DNA of 64,000 nucleotides, from assembly GCA_022509025.1 (NCBI GenBank), contig JAFLUB010000008.1, positions 1 to 64,000 of the forward strand, read 5' to 3'. Position 1 is the first letter of the stretch. Each line of letters opens with the position of its first letter. This stretch comes from Oscillospiraceae bacterium (lineage in GTDB: Bacteria; Bacillota; Clostridia; UBA1381). Position numbers and translations under genes: made by a program. This document shows, in pieces, positions 19,011 through 29,624 of the stretch. The notes under the pieces are model-generated. The model saw only the letters and a program-made list of their open reading frames with translations, was not told the DNA's origin and searched no databases.

Positions 19011-20975
19011 TTAATATTGCTTTACCATACCTGTGTTGTACGCTTCAACGAGAGCCTTGAGGTCAAGAATTTTTTTCGCCTGAACCTTGCCCTCGTCGGT
19101 GTTCTCAACCAGCAGGCGGCTTGGAGCAAGGTCAATCACGTCAAGCGTGGAATGAATGTCCTTTTCCTCTTTGATAGCGCTTTCTACTGACTCAAAAGCG
19201 TCATGCTCACTGAGCAAAAGACCGTGAGAGTTAAACAGCAGCGTGTATCCCGCAATGCCCGTAACAGGCTGATATGCCCGTGATAGTCCTCCGTCAATGA
19301 CAAGCAGCTTGCCGTTTGCTTTTATCGGCTTTTCGCCTTTTTTAATCTTGACAGGCACGTGACCGTTGATAATATGCGAAAACTCCGAAGGGTCAATGCC
19401 GAATTCTCTGAGGATTCTGTTGCAGACCTCCTCATTTTCCGCGAGAGTGTAATATTTGTCCTTTATTTCCGTCCATGTGCTTTCATCGCTTATGAAATAC
19501 CTCTCAAACGAAGTCATCTTGTTCTTGCCGTATACAGGCGAGAAGCATCCGCACCACAGGAACCATAGAAAATCCTTGCCGTATTCCCGCTGGTGACTGC
19601 CGGGACGCGCGAAGTAGCCGTCTCTGGCAAGCTGGTCGGATTTATCCATAAGCGATTTGCCTTTTACCTTTTCTCCCGCAAGCGTCACCTCGGTGAAAGA
19701 CCCGTCGCTGTTCATCGGAATACAGCCATGATAAAGAAGATTGTTGTTATATGTAAGATACATACTGCCCTTTTTATAGAGAAATCTCACATGCCGCTGC
19801 AGCTTTTCGCTTCGTATAAACGACGTGCGGAGAAGCTCCATCAGTTCGCTTTCCTCTGCCGTAAGTTCAAACGGATTCTCGGGGTCGATAGTGGGGAAGT
19901 TTGTATCCTTCAATTTATATGTCTTTCCCTCTAATGTAATGGTACCGTCAGCATAATTTATTTTGTCAAGCATGAGGTGATTTTCCATCCTGAATTCCGG
20001 ACGGCGCATGATGACCTGTCCTTCAAGCTTGAATTCAATAACTGAAATCGCTTTGTGAACCTTTGCCCAGAAATTCACGTCATGCTTTGAAATATGCACC
20101 ATGTTCGGATTGCGGGGGATAAAGCACTCACAAGGGTCATCGGCATATGTTTCGAGCGCGAACACCGTGAGTGGACGCATATTTATACCGTAGCCGTCTT
20201 CGAGACAGTCGAAGTTGGAATACTTGGTTGAAATAGACACCACATTCGCTATGCAGGCAAGCGACCCTGCCGCCGCGCCCATCCACTGAACGTCGTGATT
20301 GCCCCATTGAATATCAAGAGAATGATAATTGATGAGCGTGTCAAGTATAATATCGGCTCTGGGACCGCGGTCGAAAATGTCTCCTATAATATGCAGTCTG
20401 CCTATTGCAAGAGTCTGGATAAGCATTGAAATTTCCACGATGAAATCGTCCGCCTGACCGAGTTCGACAATTGTTGAGATGGTTTCATTGTAGTAGTCTG
20501 TTTTGTCTGAACCGTAGTCGGTGTTGGCGTGGATAAGCTCGTCTATAATAGCGCCGAATGTCTCGGGCAGAAATTCGCGTATAGTCGCGCGCGTCTGCTT
20601 CGACGCGAATACGCGACATATCTCGACAAGACGGTAAATTGTTATCCTGTACCAGTCCTCAAGGTCTTCCGCTTCCTGCTTTATGATTTCAAGCTTTTGC
20701 TTCGGATAGTAGATAAGCGTTGCAAGGATAAGTCTGTCATGCTCGGACAGTGTGCGTCCGTAAATCGTTGTGATTTTATCCTTAATAATGCCGGATGCGT
20801 TTTTTAAAATATGCAGGAATGACTCGTATTCACCGTGAATATCACTCATGAAATGCTCAGTCTGCTTCGGAAGTTTCTGTCTCGACTGCAGCTCTATAAT
20901 TTCTCTTGATGCCTTCTTTACAGTCGGATACTGCTGAGAAAGCAAGGTCAGATAATCAATATCGTAGTAATTCAT
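19011..20975 (-). CDS. fbp: Fructose-1,6-bisphosphatase class III
   Basis: A 654-residue gluconeogenic phosphatase of the Firmicutes class III type. It begins MNYYDIDYLTLLSQQYPTVK, carries a metallophosphoesterase core (MSDIHGEYESF, HIIGDIFDRGPRAD, IQWGNHDVQWMG), and ends in the class III C-terminal region (INGHVPVKIKKGEKPI, LLVIDGGLSRAYQ). I place the start at the ATG at 20975, with GGGGGA seven bases upstream; longer in-frame starts extend into the intergenic region. A CE12-type esterase follows in the same direction, tying gluconeogenesis to pectin use. Confidence 0.96.
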   Translation of the reverse strand: MNYYDIDYLTLLSQQYPTVKKASREIIELQSRQKLPKQTEHFMSDIHGEYESFLHILKNASGIIKDKITTIYGRTLSEHDRLILATLIYYPKQKLEIIKQEAEDLEDWYRITIYRLVEICRVFASKQTRATIREFLPETFGAIIDELIHANTDYGSDKTDYYNETISTIVELGQADDFIVEISMLIQTLAIGRLHIIGDIFDRGPRADIILDTLINYHSLDIQWGNHDVQWMGAAAGSLACIANVVSISTKYSNFDCLEDGYGINMRPLTVFALETYADDPCECFIPRNPNMVHISKHDVNFWAKVHKAISVIEFKLEGQVIMRRPEFRMENHLMLDKINYADGTITLEGKTYKLKDTNFPTIDPENPFELTAEESELMELLRTSFIRSEKLQRHVRFLYKKGSMYLTYNNNLLYHGCIPMNSDGSFTEVTLAGEKVKGKSLMDKSDQLARDGYFARPGSHQREYGKDFLWFLWCGCFSPVYGKNKMTSFERYFISDESTWTEIKDKYYTLAENEEVCNRILREFGIDPSEFSHIINGHVPVKIKKGEKPIKANGKLLVIDGGLSRAYQPVTGIAGYTLLFNSHGLLLSEHDAFESVESAIKEEKDIHSTLDVIDLAPSRLLVENTDEGKVQAKKILDLKALVEAYNTGMVKQY

Positions 20976-21106
20976 AGCCATTCCCCCTATAGACAATTCT
21001 TTTACTATTATATAGCAAAAATACTGTAAAATCAATATGTAATCCCGACTAAATAAGGCGTGGATAATTTGTTCAAAAATTCGACTCTTAAATTCTGTTT
21101 TTTCTA

Positions 21107-21135
21107 TTGCAATATTTTTGTAACTGTTGTATAAT
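21107..21135 (+). promoter_or_regulatory. Promoter of the giant secreted protein at 21202
   Basis: TTGCAA and TATAAT are spaced by 17 bases, giving a 5' leader of about 60 bases. Confidence 0.65.
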
Positions 21136-21201
21136 ATTCTTATCATGTTATATCATGCGGTAGGAATACCGCAAAAAATAATGAAGAGAGGGAGAGATTA
21201 C

Positions 21202-24200
21202 ATGAAAAAGACAAAGAAATTATTGTCATTACTTATAGCAATGGCAATAGCCATGTCTGCATTTGCAGGACTCACGGTCACTTCATATGCAGATGATTCC
21301 GACCCGGCTGCTCCGGTGTGGAAAACAGGTACTGACGGAAGCGGTGACGGAGTATTTGTGATAGGAACGTATCATGACAAGGAAAATGCGATGTTCCTTG
21401 ACGCAAAAAATGTTTACACACATATAAATGATGTGTCTGAGGGTGTTGTAGAATTCAACACTGATGTGTATCTTGACGCGGCAACTGCAAGAACCTTCAG
21501 AATTATTCTTCAGAACAAACAGACAGGTTCTGATTATACATCTGCTACAGCCGCAGAAACAGTTTTTGCGCAGGCTGCGGTAGATTATGAGCATAATCTT
21601 TATGTTGGTCCCGCGACAGGTAACGAAGGCAGCAAGCTGCTTAGTAATATAACAACAGCAGGCTGGTACAATATTAACGTAAAACTCGACTATGACAAAC
21701 TAGGTACAGAGCCGGAAAAATTTATCACGGTTACTGCAAAGAACTCGTCAGACGAGCAGATTGGCGAAGAGACATTTGGTGCGCTTGATGGTAAAGATAC
21801 AAATCTGAATACTATCAGACTTGTAACAACAGCTGCTGACGCATATTTCGCGAATATGACTGTAACGCCGGGTTCAGCGCTTGCACCGGTTGAACCGGAG
21901 GAAACGGAAACTCCTAAGGAGACCGATGATCCTAATGATCCGGGTGAGCCTATGGTGGGCGTAAACTTCGACTTTGAAAGTGCAGACCAACTGTTTGTAG
22001 CATCAGGCAGCCATACTGCTCAGTATAATATAGCTCTGGAAAAGGTGGAAAGCGATACAGTTAATACAACTACTGTTCTGCATGCGCATCTTGACAACCA
22101 GACAGGAGGCAGAAATGCACAGATTAAGTTCCCGAAAGGTGCTATAAAGCCGGGAGCAAAAGATGTTGTAGACGTTAATTTTGACTGGTATACGACATGT
22201 ACAGGAGCTGAAAATTCACAGGATGTAATACTGATTGATGACTCAGCAAAAGAGATTATTAAACTGAGAGTACTCGCATCGGGGGCGATTGAGCTTAACG
22301 AAAGCGCAGTATCAGGTTTGACAGCGGGCACATGGTACAAGATTTCAGCTGTTCTTGACTTTGAGACAAAGAGAATTGTAAAGATTGATTTTGTGCCTTA
22401 TACATCAGAGGACGGTACACCCGTGGCAGCGATAACGGATATTCCGTTTGCTGATGCTGCTGCTTCTGATATAGCAGGATTCACCTTGCAGGGAAATCGT
22501 AAAAATAATATCTCAAGTGATATCCGAATAGACAATTTCTCGGCTGATACAACAAAAGACGCATATTACATAGTTACAATCGTTGTTGCGGATAAAGACG
22601 GCAAAGCTGTTCCTGAGGCGACATTAACGCTGAAAGATACTGTATATACGACTGACGCAGAGGGTAAGATTGTGACAAAGCTTGCTCCGGGCGAGTATGC
22701 GTATACAGTACATAAGGCAGGATATGAAGCAACACAGGGTCAGGCTGATGACGCAAAGGGTACAATTACTGTAACAGACGCGGAAGTTACAGAAAATGTA
22801 ACCTACAGCGAACAGGTTTATGAACCGGTACCAAAAGTTGTTACAATGACAGGCGGACAGACTGTTATGACAGCTCCGCACAGCGCTGACACCACAACAA
22901 GCAAAGCTTATGAGCTTACAGTAATTGACCAGGCGGGTGTTAAAATCGAAGATGCTGACATCGCATGGACAGTAACTCCGGCAGACGACAAGGTATCTGT
23001 TGCTGACGGTATTGTAACAGTTGCAAAGGGCTTTGACGCAGGTGAAACACACGCTAAGGATTTCGTAGTTACAGCTACGGCTACAAAGAATGGCGAAAGC
23101 GAGAGCGCAACAGCTAATCTGGCGATTTCTGATTATCTGTTCTATGAGCCGGGTGTTGGTGGTTCAAGCTATGGCGAAACAAACGTATCAGGCGGATATA
23201 TAGCTACACCTTCAAATCCGAATAAGACGAATGATTTAACAAACACAATAACACTGCCTGACCCGATTACGTTTACAAAGGGTACGGCTCAACTTGTTAA
23301 GTTTAAGACAGCTGTAAATCACGCTACCGGTTATACCTTCAAAAGAACGGTAGAGTTTGCTGACAGTACCGGAACAAACTCAGTAGCATTTGGTTATGTT
23401 GACCTTGTAGTTGGTGATGCTGCTACAGCCACATGGGATAGCAGTAAATCAACACTTGCTACAACTTGGGGAGAAATGACGGCAATTAACACATGGATAG
23501 ACATTTCAATACTTTATAAGACAAATGCAAACGACGTTACTTCAATAGTTCTTACCGTAGACGGTAAAGAGTACGAGCTGGGTGCGACAGATGCAACCGG
23601 TATTGCTGCTATAAAGTTAGTAAACTCATTACAGGATCCGGGTCGTTATGCAATGTTAAAGGATATAACAATTGAAGAGATTGATGTAACAGGCCTTGAA
23701 ATTGCTGGTCCTAAGGCATTCTCGACAATAGCGAACACTACAATTACAAAGAATTACCAGGTTGATGCTATGGTAATTGAGGATGGCGAGACCTTTACAT
23801 GGTCAACAGACATTGAAGGTGCTACAATTACAGCTGATCCTGAGGATTCACAGAAGGCTGTACTTTCAGTTCCAGGAACAGTAACAAATGGCGGTAAAAT
23901 TACTCTTACAAGCAGTGTAGAAGGAAAGAGTGCAACTCTTGACGTTGAGATAGCTCCGGCTGAAATCAAATCAGTATCAATTAATGGTACACCGACATTA
24001 GATAAAGCGGACGGTACAGCAACATATACTGTTTCCGACGTAATCGACCAGTTTGGCGATGATGTTACAGAGTATTTCACACCTGTATGGTCATTAAGTG
24101 CTAAGGGCAGCACAGGAAGCGGCTCGGCAGCAGCGGTATTTACAGTTGACGCTGATGACGCAGGTGAGGCTGTTGCGATTAAGGCAGTTTACTCAGACAC

Positions 24201-25734
24201 TACCTTAACATCAGTTACAACAGAGGATGTAACTCTTGTAGAGGGAGAAAATACAATTGCTGCACCGGCAGGTACCAAGGTAATGCTTTGGAAGGCTCTT
24301 GACGGTGAAGGCGCGCTTGAACCGATAACAGAGGCTAAGGTAGCAGCTGCTGTTGCAGGTGATGACGAAGAAATCACAAATGCTACAATCGATCCGACTA
24401 CGGGTGTTGTAACAATAACAGGTGTAGGTGATATTGCGGTAACAGCAACATTAACAAACGGTGATAAATCATATTCATTCAGCAAGGATGTAACAATCGG
24501 CACATTCAGCGCTGTTGTTGATGCTGAGGACGGTACAACAGCTGTAGATATTTCAGCTATCAATGCTGACGATATGATTACAGGCTATGAGGTGACAGTT
24601 GCTAAGGACAACGCTGAAGTTTCAAGCAAAGTTGTTCCGGTTGCTGACGTTCAGGACGGCAAAATTACAGTTGAGAGCACAGCTGCAGGTCAGAAGGTTG
24701 AAGTTGCTCCTGTATATGAAGGCGTTATAGGCGATACATTCAATATTCCGGGCGGCAGATACAACATTACTGTTGTAGCAGGTACGGCTGACAGAACAGA
24801 CGTATTTGTAAACGATCAGATGATAATCAACAACCTCAATCAGGGTAGCGATAACTGGTCCGTTGCAAGAACAAAGGTAGATAATGCTGAATATGTAGCA
24901 GGCGATGTTATGATTAACGAAGGTTCTGCAGTATTCAACCTGCGTGATGACAAGGGCGGCATAGCTTCAGCTAAGAAGATTAAGGTTGTAAAGGCTCCGT
25001 CAATCGTTGCGAGAAAGCAGAGAGTTTATGTATTCGGTGACTCGCTCGTTGCTAAGTACTACGGTAACGCTCCTGAAGGACAGGAAGCGCTCGTAAGAAC
25101 AGGTTGGGGCGATGTTCTCGCTGATTATCTTGTTGATACTGTAAATATTACAAACCTTGGCAACTCCGGTGTAGAGGCAATAGGACTGTTGGGCGATGCA
25201 TTCTCAAGCATACGCATGAGCGCACAGCCGGGCGATATCTTCATTCTTGAGAGTGGATATAATGACAAGTCTGAATCAGCAATGAAAGAGTCAGTAATCA
25301 CTATGGTAACAGAAGCTAAGGCTAAGGGTATGACAGTATTCGTTGTAACACCTAACTCATCTAGCCACAGTGCAAACGAGTATAACGGTAATGTTTCGAG
25401 GTCTGCTGGTATGAGAGAGGCAGCGGCAACATCAGAAGCTAATCTGATTGATCTTGCTGCAAACAGCTCTAAGTTCTTCCATGCGCTTTATGGTAGTTCG
25501 TTGGACGATGCAAAAGCAACACTTACAGCTTACTATAACAACGCAAACGACTCACTCCACTCATCATACAATGCAGCTAACTGTTGGGCAGCTGTAGTAG
25601 CAAACGGACTTTTGAATAACGATGCTACAAAGGATATAGTTAATACTACATACACATATCACTTTGATGATGGAACAACTGATGGCGTTACGGTAGGAGC
25701 TAACCTCATACCTGGTGTTACAGCTGCTGAATAA
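21202..25734 (+). CDS. Giant secreted multidomain protein with C-terminal SGNH hydrolase
   Basis: A 1510-residue exported protein. The ATG at 21202 has GGGAGAG upstream and opens a signal peptide (MKKTKKLLSLLIAMAIAMSA, cleavage near SYA). Then come a beta-sandwich domain (about 40-225), an acidic Pro/Thr linker (about 231-252), a laminin-G-like domain, a CNA-B/carboxypeptidase-regulatory-like domain (about 455-535, VPEATLTLKDTVYTTDAEGK), several Ig-like segments and an SGNH domain (about 1270-1510). The SGNH motifs are VFGDSLVAKYYG, NLGNSGVEA, ESGYNDKS and DSLHSSYNAA. It resembles the protein at 4252-8901 in plan but shares no long identity visible to me. Surface deacetylation of plant polysaccharide is inferred. 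Confidence 0.78.
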   Translation: MKKTKKLLSLLIAMAIAMSAFAGLTVTSYADDSDPAAPVWKTGTDGSGDGVFVIGTYHDKENAMFLDAKNVYTHINDVSEGVVEFNTDVYLDAATARTFRIILQNKQTGSDYTSATAAETVFAQAAVDYEHNLYVGPATGNEGSKLLSNITTAGWYNINVKLDYDKLGTEPEKFITVTAKNSSDEQIGEETFGALDGKDTNLNTIRLVTTAADAYFANMTVTPGSALAPVEPEETETPKETDDPNDPGEPMVGVNFDFESADQLFVASGSHTAQYNIALEKVESDTVNTTTVLHAHLDNQTGGRNAQIKFPKGAIKPGAKDVVDVNFDWYTTCTGAENSQDVILIDDSAKEIIKLRVLASGAIELNESAVSGLTAGTWYKISAVLDFETKRIVKIDFVPYTSEDGTPVAAITDIPFADAAASDIAGFTLQGNRKNNISSDIRIDNFSADTTKDAYYIVTIVVADKDGKAVPEATLTLKDTVYTTDAEGKIVTKLAPGEYAYTVHKAGYEATQGQADDAKGTITVTDAEVTENVTYSEQVYEPVPKVVTMTGGQTVMTAPHSADTTTSKAYELTVIDQAGVKIEDADIAWTVTPADDKVSVADGIVTVAKGFDAGETHAKDFVVTATATKNGESESATANLAISDYLFYEPGVGGSSYGETNVSGGYIATPSNPNKTNDLTNTITLPDPITFTKGTAQLVKFKTAVNHATGYTFKRTVEFADSTGTNSVAFGYVDLVVGDAATATWDSSKSTLATTWGEMTAINTWIDISILYKTNANDVTSIVLTVDGKEYELGATDATGIAAIKLVNSLQDPGRYAMLKDITIEEIDVTGLEIAGPKAFSTIANTTITKNYQVDAMVIEDGETFTWSTDIEGATITADPEDSQKAVLSVPGTVTNGGKITLTSSVEGKSATLDVEIAPAEIKSVSINGTPTLDKADGTATYTVSDVIDQFGDDVTEYFTPVWSLSAKGSTGSGSAAAVFTVDADDAGEAVAIKAVYSDTTLTSVTTEDVTLVEGENTIAAPAGTKVMLWKALDGEGALEPITEAKVAAAVAGDDEEITNATIDPTTGVVTITGVGDIAVTATLTNGDKSYSFSKDVTIGTFSAVVDAEDGTTAVDISAINADDMITGYEVTVAKDNAEVSSKVVPVADVQDGKITVESTAAGQKVEVAPVYEGVIGDTFNIPGGRYNITVVAGTADRTDVFVNDQMIINNLNQGSDNWSVARTKVDNAEYVAGDVMINEGSAVFNLRDDKGGIASAKKIKVVKAPSIVARKQRVYVFGDSLVAKYYGNAPEGQEALVRTGWGDVLADYLVDTVNITNLGNSGVEAIGLLGDAFSSIRMSAQPGDIFILESGYNDKSESAMKESVITMVTEAKAKGMTVFVVTPNSSSHSANEYNGNVSRSAGMREAAATSEANLIDLAANSSKFFHALYGSSLDDAKATLTAYYNNANDSLHSSYNAANCWAAVVANGLLNNDATKDIVNTTYTYHFDDGTTDGVTVGANLIPGVTAAE

Positions 25735-25806
25735 TTAAAACATAATAAAAACATCATTTCAGGTAATATCATTAACCGGAAAATGACATACGATAAGTAA
25801 AAATTC

Positions 25807-25849
25807 CACGGGGATATTGGAACATGAGTTTCAATATCCCCGTGTTTTT
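25807..25849 (+). terminator. Terminator after the 21202-25734 gene
   Basis: CACGGGGATATTG pairs exactly with CAATATCCCCGTG, followed by TTTTTG. Confidence 0.9.
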
Positions 25850-26052
25850 GTTTATTAATGAATTTTATAAATCGTTGATACAGAAATTGTAAATAGCTAT
25901 TATTGATTACGTGTATACTATGTTTAAGACAAAATCATAAAAGAATACATATCCTCAGATAAACTCTGATTTGTGCGACAGGTTCAGGATAGACTTTTTT
26001 GCATTTAATGAGATTAGAAATAGACGGCGCGAATGGTAAAAAGAGTAAAAAA

Positions 26053-26086
26053 CAAGTCATCAATCATTAGTTTGATTGATGACTTG
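26053..26086 (-). terminator. Terminator after the 26103-29432 gene
   Basis: CAAGTCATCAATCA pairs with TGATTGATGACTTG around a short loop, with A residues on the left giving the U tract for minus-strand transcripts. Confidence 0.82.
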
Positions 26087-26102
26087 CTTTGTATTGTAAA
26101 TT

Positions 26103-29100
26103 TTATTCAGCTATAGTAATCGGAACAGGAGGGGAAAGAGGTTTCATTAAGTCCATGTTATTCCATAACAACAGTTTGTATGTATACTCATCAGAGTCTA
26201 CATCGAATGAAACTGTATCTGTCACCTCATCGCCGGATGTAGAATCAAGGCGTATGGTGTCATATGATACGGAAGCGAAGTTACCGTCATTATTGTAAGC
26301 GCAGAGTATAGCAGTTATAACGTACATCATGTCACTGTTATTGGTATAACGGACGGAAGCGTTAATAATGCCATCGTCTGTATTCATAACCGCTTCGTCA
26401 ACACTAAACTCAAGTTCGCCTTTATCTATAGAATCTGAGGTAAAGTATGAATTATCAACAATCGTAAAGTCGATATCGAGCTTGCTGTCATTAACTGAAT
26501 ATACATAAGCCTTATCAGCATCAAAAGTATATGTTCCATCAGGATTTATATATAAGTCATCATACTGACAATTTCCGTCAAATATGCTGTAAGAAAGCTT
26601 GAAAGACTGTATGTCTCTATAAATACTGATATCGGGAATCGCTATTTGTGTATGGTCTTCGGAGTCATAGGGCGAAATATCGATATAGGCATTGATTGAA
26701 GGTATTTCGCTGATGTCAGGATAAAGATAAATATACGTGTCAAGCCAAGCGGAAGGGTCGGAAAGCGGCGCTCTATGACCTGTGAGATTAACAGTAATTT
26801 TATATCCCGCAAGAGTCAGATTGATATTCGATGCCCCTGATTCCGTGAGTGGGATTAGCGGATATTCATAGCCATTATCAACAATATCACTCCAGCAGAG
26901 AGCTTCGTCCTCAGAATAATACAGCTCATATTCATATAGACCATCGCCGTACTCTACATTATACTTTACTATTACGGATTCTGAATCTTCATCGTCAGGA
27001 ATAGCGACACAGTATGGTGTTGTCTTTCCTGTAAGGTCTATATAAGCAGAGTTTATTTCCCAATCATCAGCCGATGATACTTGAACGCGTATGGTAACAT
27101 CATTGTTTGAGACGCCTTCCGGAAGTACTATATTTCCGGTAACCGTCTGAGTGCATTCGGGAACAGTAAAGTTGATATCCTGCATTTCAGGCTCTACATA
27201 TATATCAAGACCATAATAATCGTAATAATAATCTGTCGTACCGTCAGCATGATAGTACATCAATTCGTCTGCGAGTATCGGCGCGGCTCCTGATGCAAGA
27301 ATTCTTATGGTTGCCTCATCTATAAATGAATCAGGATAAGCCATAATTGAGTATCGGTCTTCAGTCTCTCCTTTGGCTACAGTTCCGTAGTATTCGTAAC
27401 CGTCTAAATTTATCTGATATGACACAGCATTATACTTTGTCGCCCCGTTCGGTAGAATGACTTTACCTGAGACCTCTACATAATCATCAAAATTTGAGCC
27501 GTTCCATTCAATCGACATTTCGCTTGTGTCGTTTATGTCTATGTCGCTGTAGTCTGAGTGGTGATTGATATCAGTCAAGTCTGCGTATACTCTTCCGGCA
27601 CTGTTTGTTATTATATATGTATCAACATCAATATTTTTTTCTCCCTCGGGAATTATATAATAGGGAGTTGTGTAGTAGTGATAGTTATCGTCAGTATAGA
27701 AGCTTGAATTGAACTGCAGTAGCAGACCACCCTTAGGAGCAGGCTCTGAAAGGACTACCGTTCCCTCTAAATGACATATCATATCAGACTGCGGAAGAGT
27801 GAAATTAATTCCGGACGATGAAGCAGAAGTTATCGGAACTGCCGTATCCTTTATACCTGTAAATCCGATATAATCATCTTTTTCATACTCCATATAGAAT
27901 GAATCATAAGAATTATAGTAAAGCTCAGCTTCAACCGCGCAGTCCTGATTCGCAAGGGCGCTCGGGATACGCAGCTCGTATTTTGCTGAATCGTTGTCTG
28001 CAGGAATTAATACCGGAGCAAAGAAACGCTCTTCGCCGTCATTGCTGAAAGCGGACACTATTGCAGTCAGGTATTCACCCTCCATAAGCCCGTTTCGTGA
28101 AACAGTTCCGGAAATCAGCGCGTCAGGCATAACTATGTTGATAGGTTCAGACTGATAAGAGTCAATATCAGTTGCGTTATAAAGTGATGAGGTCACTCCG
28201 TTTTCATCGTGATAATAAAAATACTGCGTCGAATTTTCAGTAGACTCTACGACACGTATAATAAATGTATCTTCATGACTAGGTATTCTGACAGAACCGC
28301 TGACTGTCCGGCTGCCTGCGTTCGCATATAGGTAAGTAGAACTGTATTGTCTGAAGTAATGCAGAGCGTTAGGGCGATCTTTATTGTAGATATATCCTGA
28401 TGTAATTCGATAAGCTGTGCGTTCAGAAGCAGGCTCCGGCAGCGTTATTGTAACCGGAACAGAGTGGGAGACTACGCCTATACCGCCGCCTGAACCAGTG
28501 TTTTCGGAGTCGTCATATAATTTGAATGAAAAGTCTATATTGTCACGGCCCTCATGGGTAGTGTCAATAAAGTATCTGTTTTCATATTTCATTGTGGTTA
28601 CTCCGGAGATTGAATAATATCTGTAATCACCGTTAGAATCGGAAATCTCAAGATAGTATACGTCTTTTCCAACGCCTATTGCGTAGTTCAGCGAGGTCTG
28701 CCCCTTCTTTATCTGCGTGGAGTAATAATAATCGTCATCGTAACCGGTAGAATAAGCGTTTATATAAAACCATGTATCCTCCTGTGCCGGTTCGGTAAAG
28801 GTTACAGTTCCGCTTATCATGCGTTCCATGCTTTCGAGAGTAATATTAATATTTTTGTTTGCTGTCAGATTCAATGGGGTTGCAAAATACATATTATCGG
28901 TAAATTCACCGTCCTCGCGGTAGTAAAAGTATTCATGCGCGGTATTAGATATTTCATACACATCAACGGACGCGATATATGTGCCTTTTGGAACAGTTAC
29001 AGAATATTTTGCAGCATTGCCTCCCTTGGTAAAATCAGCATAGCCTGATGAAGCGGGGGAGTCTGATATATGGAGAATTTTACCCTCCGGAGTTATGTCA

Positions 29101-29432
29101 ATTTCATACAGTGAAATAAACACTCTCGAGTCGCTGCTTGTATTAGCCTTATTCGGCAGTGAAACTGTGCCAGACAGGGTAGTGGTATCAGCCGCCATAA
29201 GCGAGATAGAATTTATATCTGTCTCGCTGAATGCCGCATACTTATGCATACGTTCTTCAAGCTTCTCATGGTGAATTTGTAAATCGTTGGTTTCAGCTTC
29301 GTATGATAAGTCGTCAGAAGTGCTGAGTGTTTCATAAGCAGTGTGCTCAGAGTCCGGCTGCGCTGCTGCCGGAAGCACTGCCAGCGTCATTGCCGCTGAT
29401 AAAATCAATGCTAAAAATTTCCTTTTTTTCAT
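26103..29432 (-). CDS. Large secreted repeat protein of unknown function
   Basis: A 1109-residue protein with a signal peptide (MKKRKFLALILSAAMTLAVL, cleavage near AAA). The ATG has GGAGG nine bases upstream. The mature part is rich in Tyr, Asp and Ser and consists of about eight imperfect beta-sandwich repeats of roughly 100-130 residues. Each has an aromatic strand such as EYFYYREDGEF, QYFYYHDENGV or ELMYYHADGTTD, then a strand pair such as NINITLESMERMISGTVTF or DINFTVPECTQTVTGNIVLP. This resembles carboxypeptidase-regulatory or CNA-B-like surface repeats. No catalytic motif or wall anchor is visible. A structural or adhesive surface role is only a guess. Confidence 0.7.
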   Translation of the reverse strand: MKKRKFLALILSAAMTLAVLPAAAQPDSEHTAYETLSTSDDLSYEAETNDLQIHHEKLEERMHKYAAFSETDINSISLMAADTTTLSGTVSLPNKANTSSDSRVFISLYEIDITPEGKILHISDSPASSGYADFTKGGNAAKYSVTVPKGTYIASVDVYEISNTAHEYFYYREDGEFTDNMYFATPLNLTANKNINITLESMERMISGTVTFTEPAQEDTWFYINAYSTGYDDDYYYSTQIKKGQTSLNYAIGVGKDVYYLEISDSNGDYRYYSISGVTTMKYENRYFIDTTHEGRDNIDFSFKLYDDSENTGSGGGIGVVSHSVPVTITLPEPASERTAYRITSGYIYNKDRPNALHYFRQYSSTYLYANAGSRTVSGSVRIPSHEDTFIIRVVESTENSTQYFYYHDENGVTSSLYNATDIDSYQSEPINIVMPDALISGTVSRNGLMEGEYLTAIVSAFSNDGEERFFAPVLIPADNDSAKYELRIPSALANQDCAVEAELYYNSYDSFYMEYEKDDYIGFTGIKDTAVPITSASSSGINFTLPQSDMICHLEGTVVLSEPAPKGGLLLQFNSSFYTDDNYHYYTTPYYIIPEGEKNIDVDTYIITNSAGRVYADLTDINHHSDYSDIDINDTSEMSIEWNGSNFDDYVEVSGKVILPNGATKYNAVSYQINLDGYEYYGTVAKGETEDRYSIMAYPDSFIDEATIRILASGAAPILADELMYYHADGTTDYYYDYYGLDIYVEPEMQDINFTVPECTQTVTGNIVLPEGVSNNDVTIRVQVSSADDWEINSAYIDLTGKTTPYCVAIPDDEDSESVIVKYNVEYGDGLYEYELYYSEDEALCWSDIVDNGYEYPLIPLTESGASNINLTLAGYKITVNLTGHRAPLSDPSAWLDTYIYLYPDISEIPSINAYIDISPYDSEDHTQIAIPDISIYRDIQSFKLSYSIFDGNCQYDDLYINPDGTYTFDADKAYVYSVNDSKLDIDFTIVDNSYFTSDSIDKGELEFSVDEAVMNTDDGIINASVRYTNNSDMMYVITAILCAYNNDGNFASVSYDTIRLDSTSGDEVTDTVSFDVDSDEYTYKLLLWNNMDLMKPLSPPVPITIAE

Positions 29433-29457
29433 GTTAAATACCTCCTATAATACTAAC

Positions 29458-29491
29458 AAAAAACCGTATGAAACGAATTCATACGGTTTTT
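29458..29491 (-). terminator. Terminator of tRNA-Glu
   Basis: AAAACCGTATGAA pairs with TTCATACGGTTTT around a short loop, directly 3' of the minus-strand tRNA. The same hairpin sits in the leader of the 29432 gene. Confidence 0.85.
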
Positions 29492-29497
29492 GCTTTA

Positions 29498-29572
29498 TGG
29501 TGACTCGTGCGGGAATCGAACCCGCGTTGCCGGCGTGAGAGGCCGGAGTCTTAACCGCTTGACCAACGAGCC
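29498..29572 (-). tRNA. tRNA-Glu (anticodon CTC)
   Basis: On the minus strand the acceptor GGCTCGT pairs with ACGAGTC (one G-T pair), the anticodon loop CTCTCAC sits in a CCGGC/GCCGG stem, the T-arm reads GCGGGTTCGATTCCCGC and CCA is encoded. The anticodon CTC reads GAG. Confidence 0.95.
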
Positions 29573-29624
29573 ATACAGCTTTTATATAATACCATAAAAA
29601 AATACGTTTGTCAAGAGAAAAAAA

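Larger units (their letters stand above)
25735..26102. other. Intergenic region between converging giant genes
   Basis: It holds one terminator for each gene (25807-25849 and 26053-26086). I see no gene, repeat copy or RNA in the rest. Confidence 0.6.
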
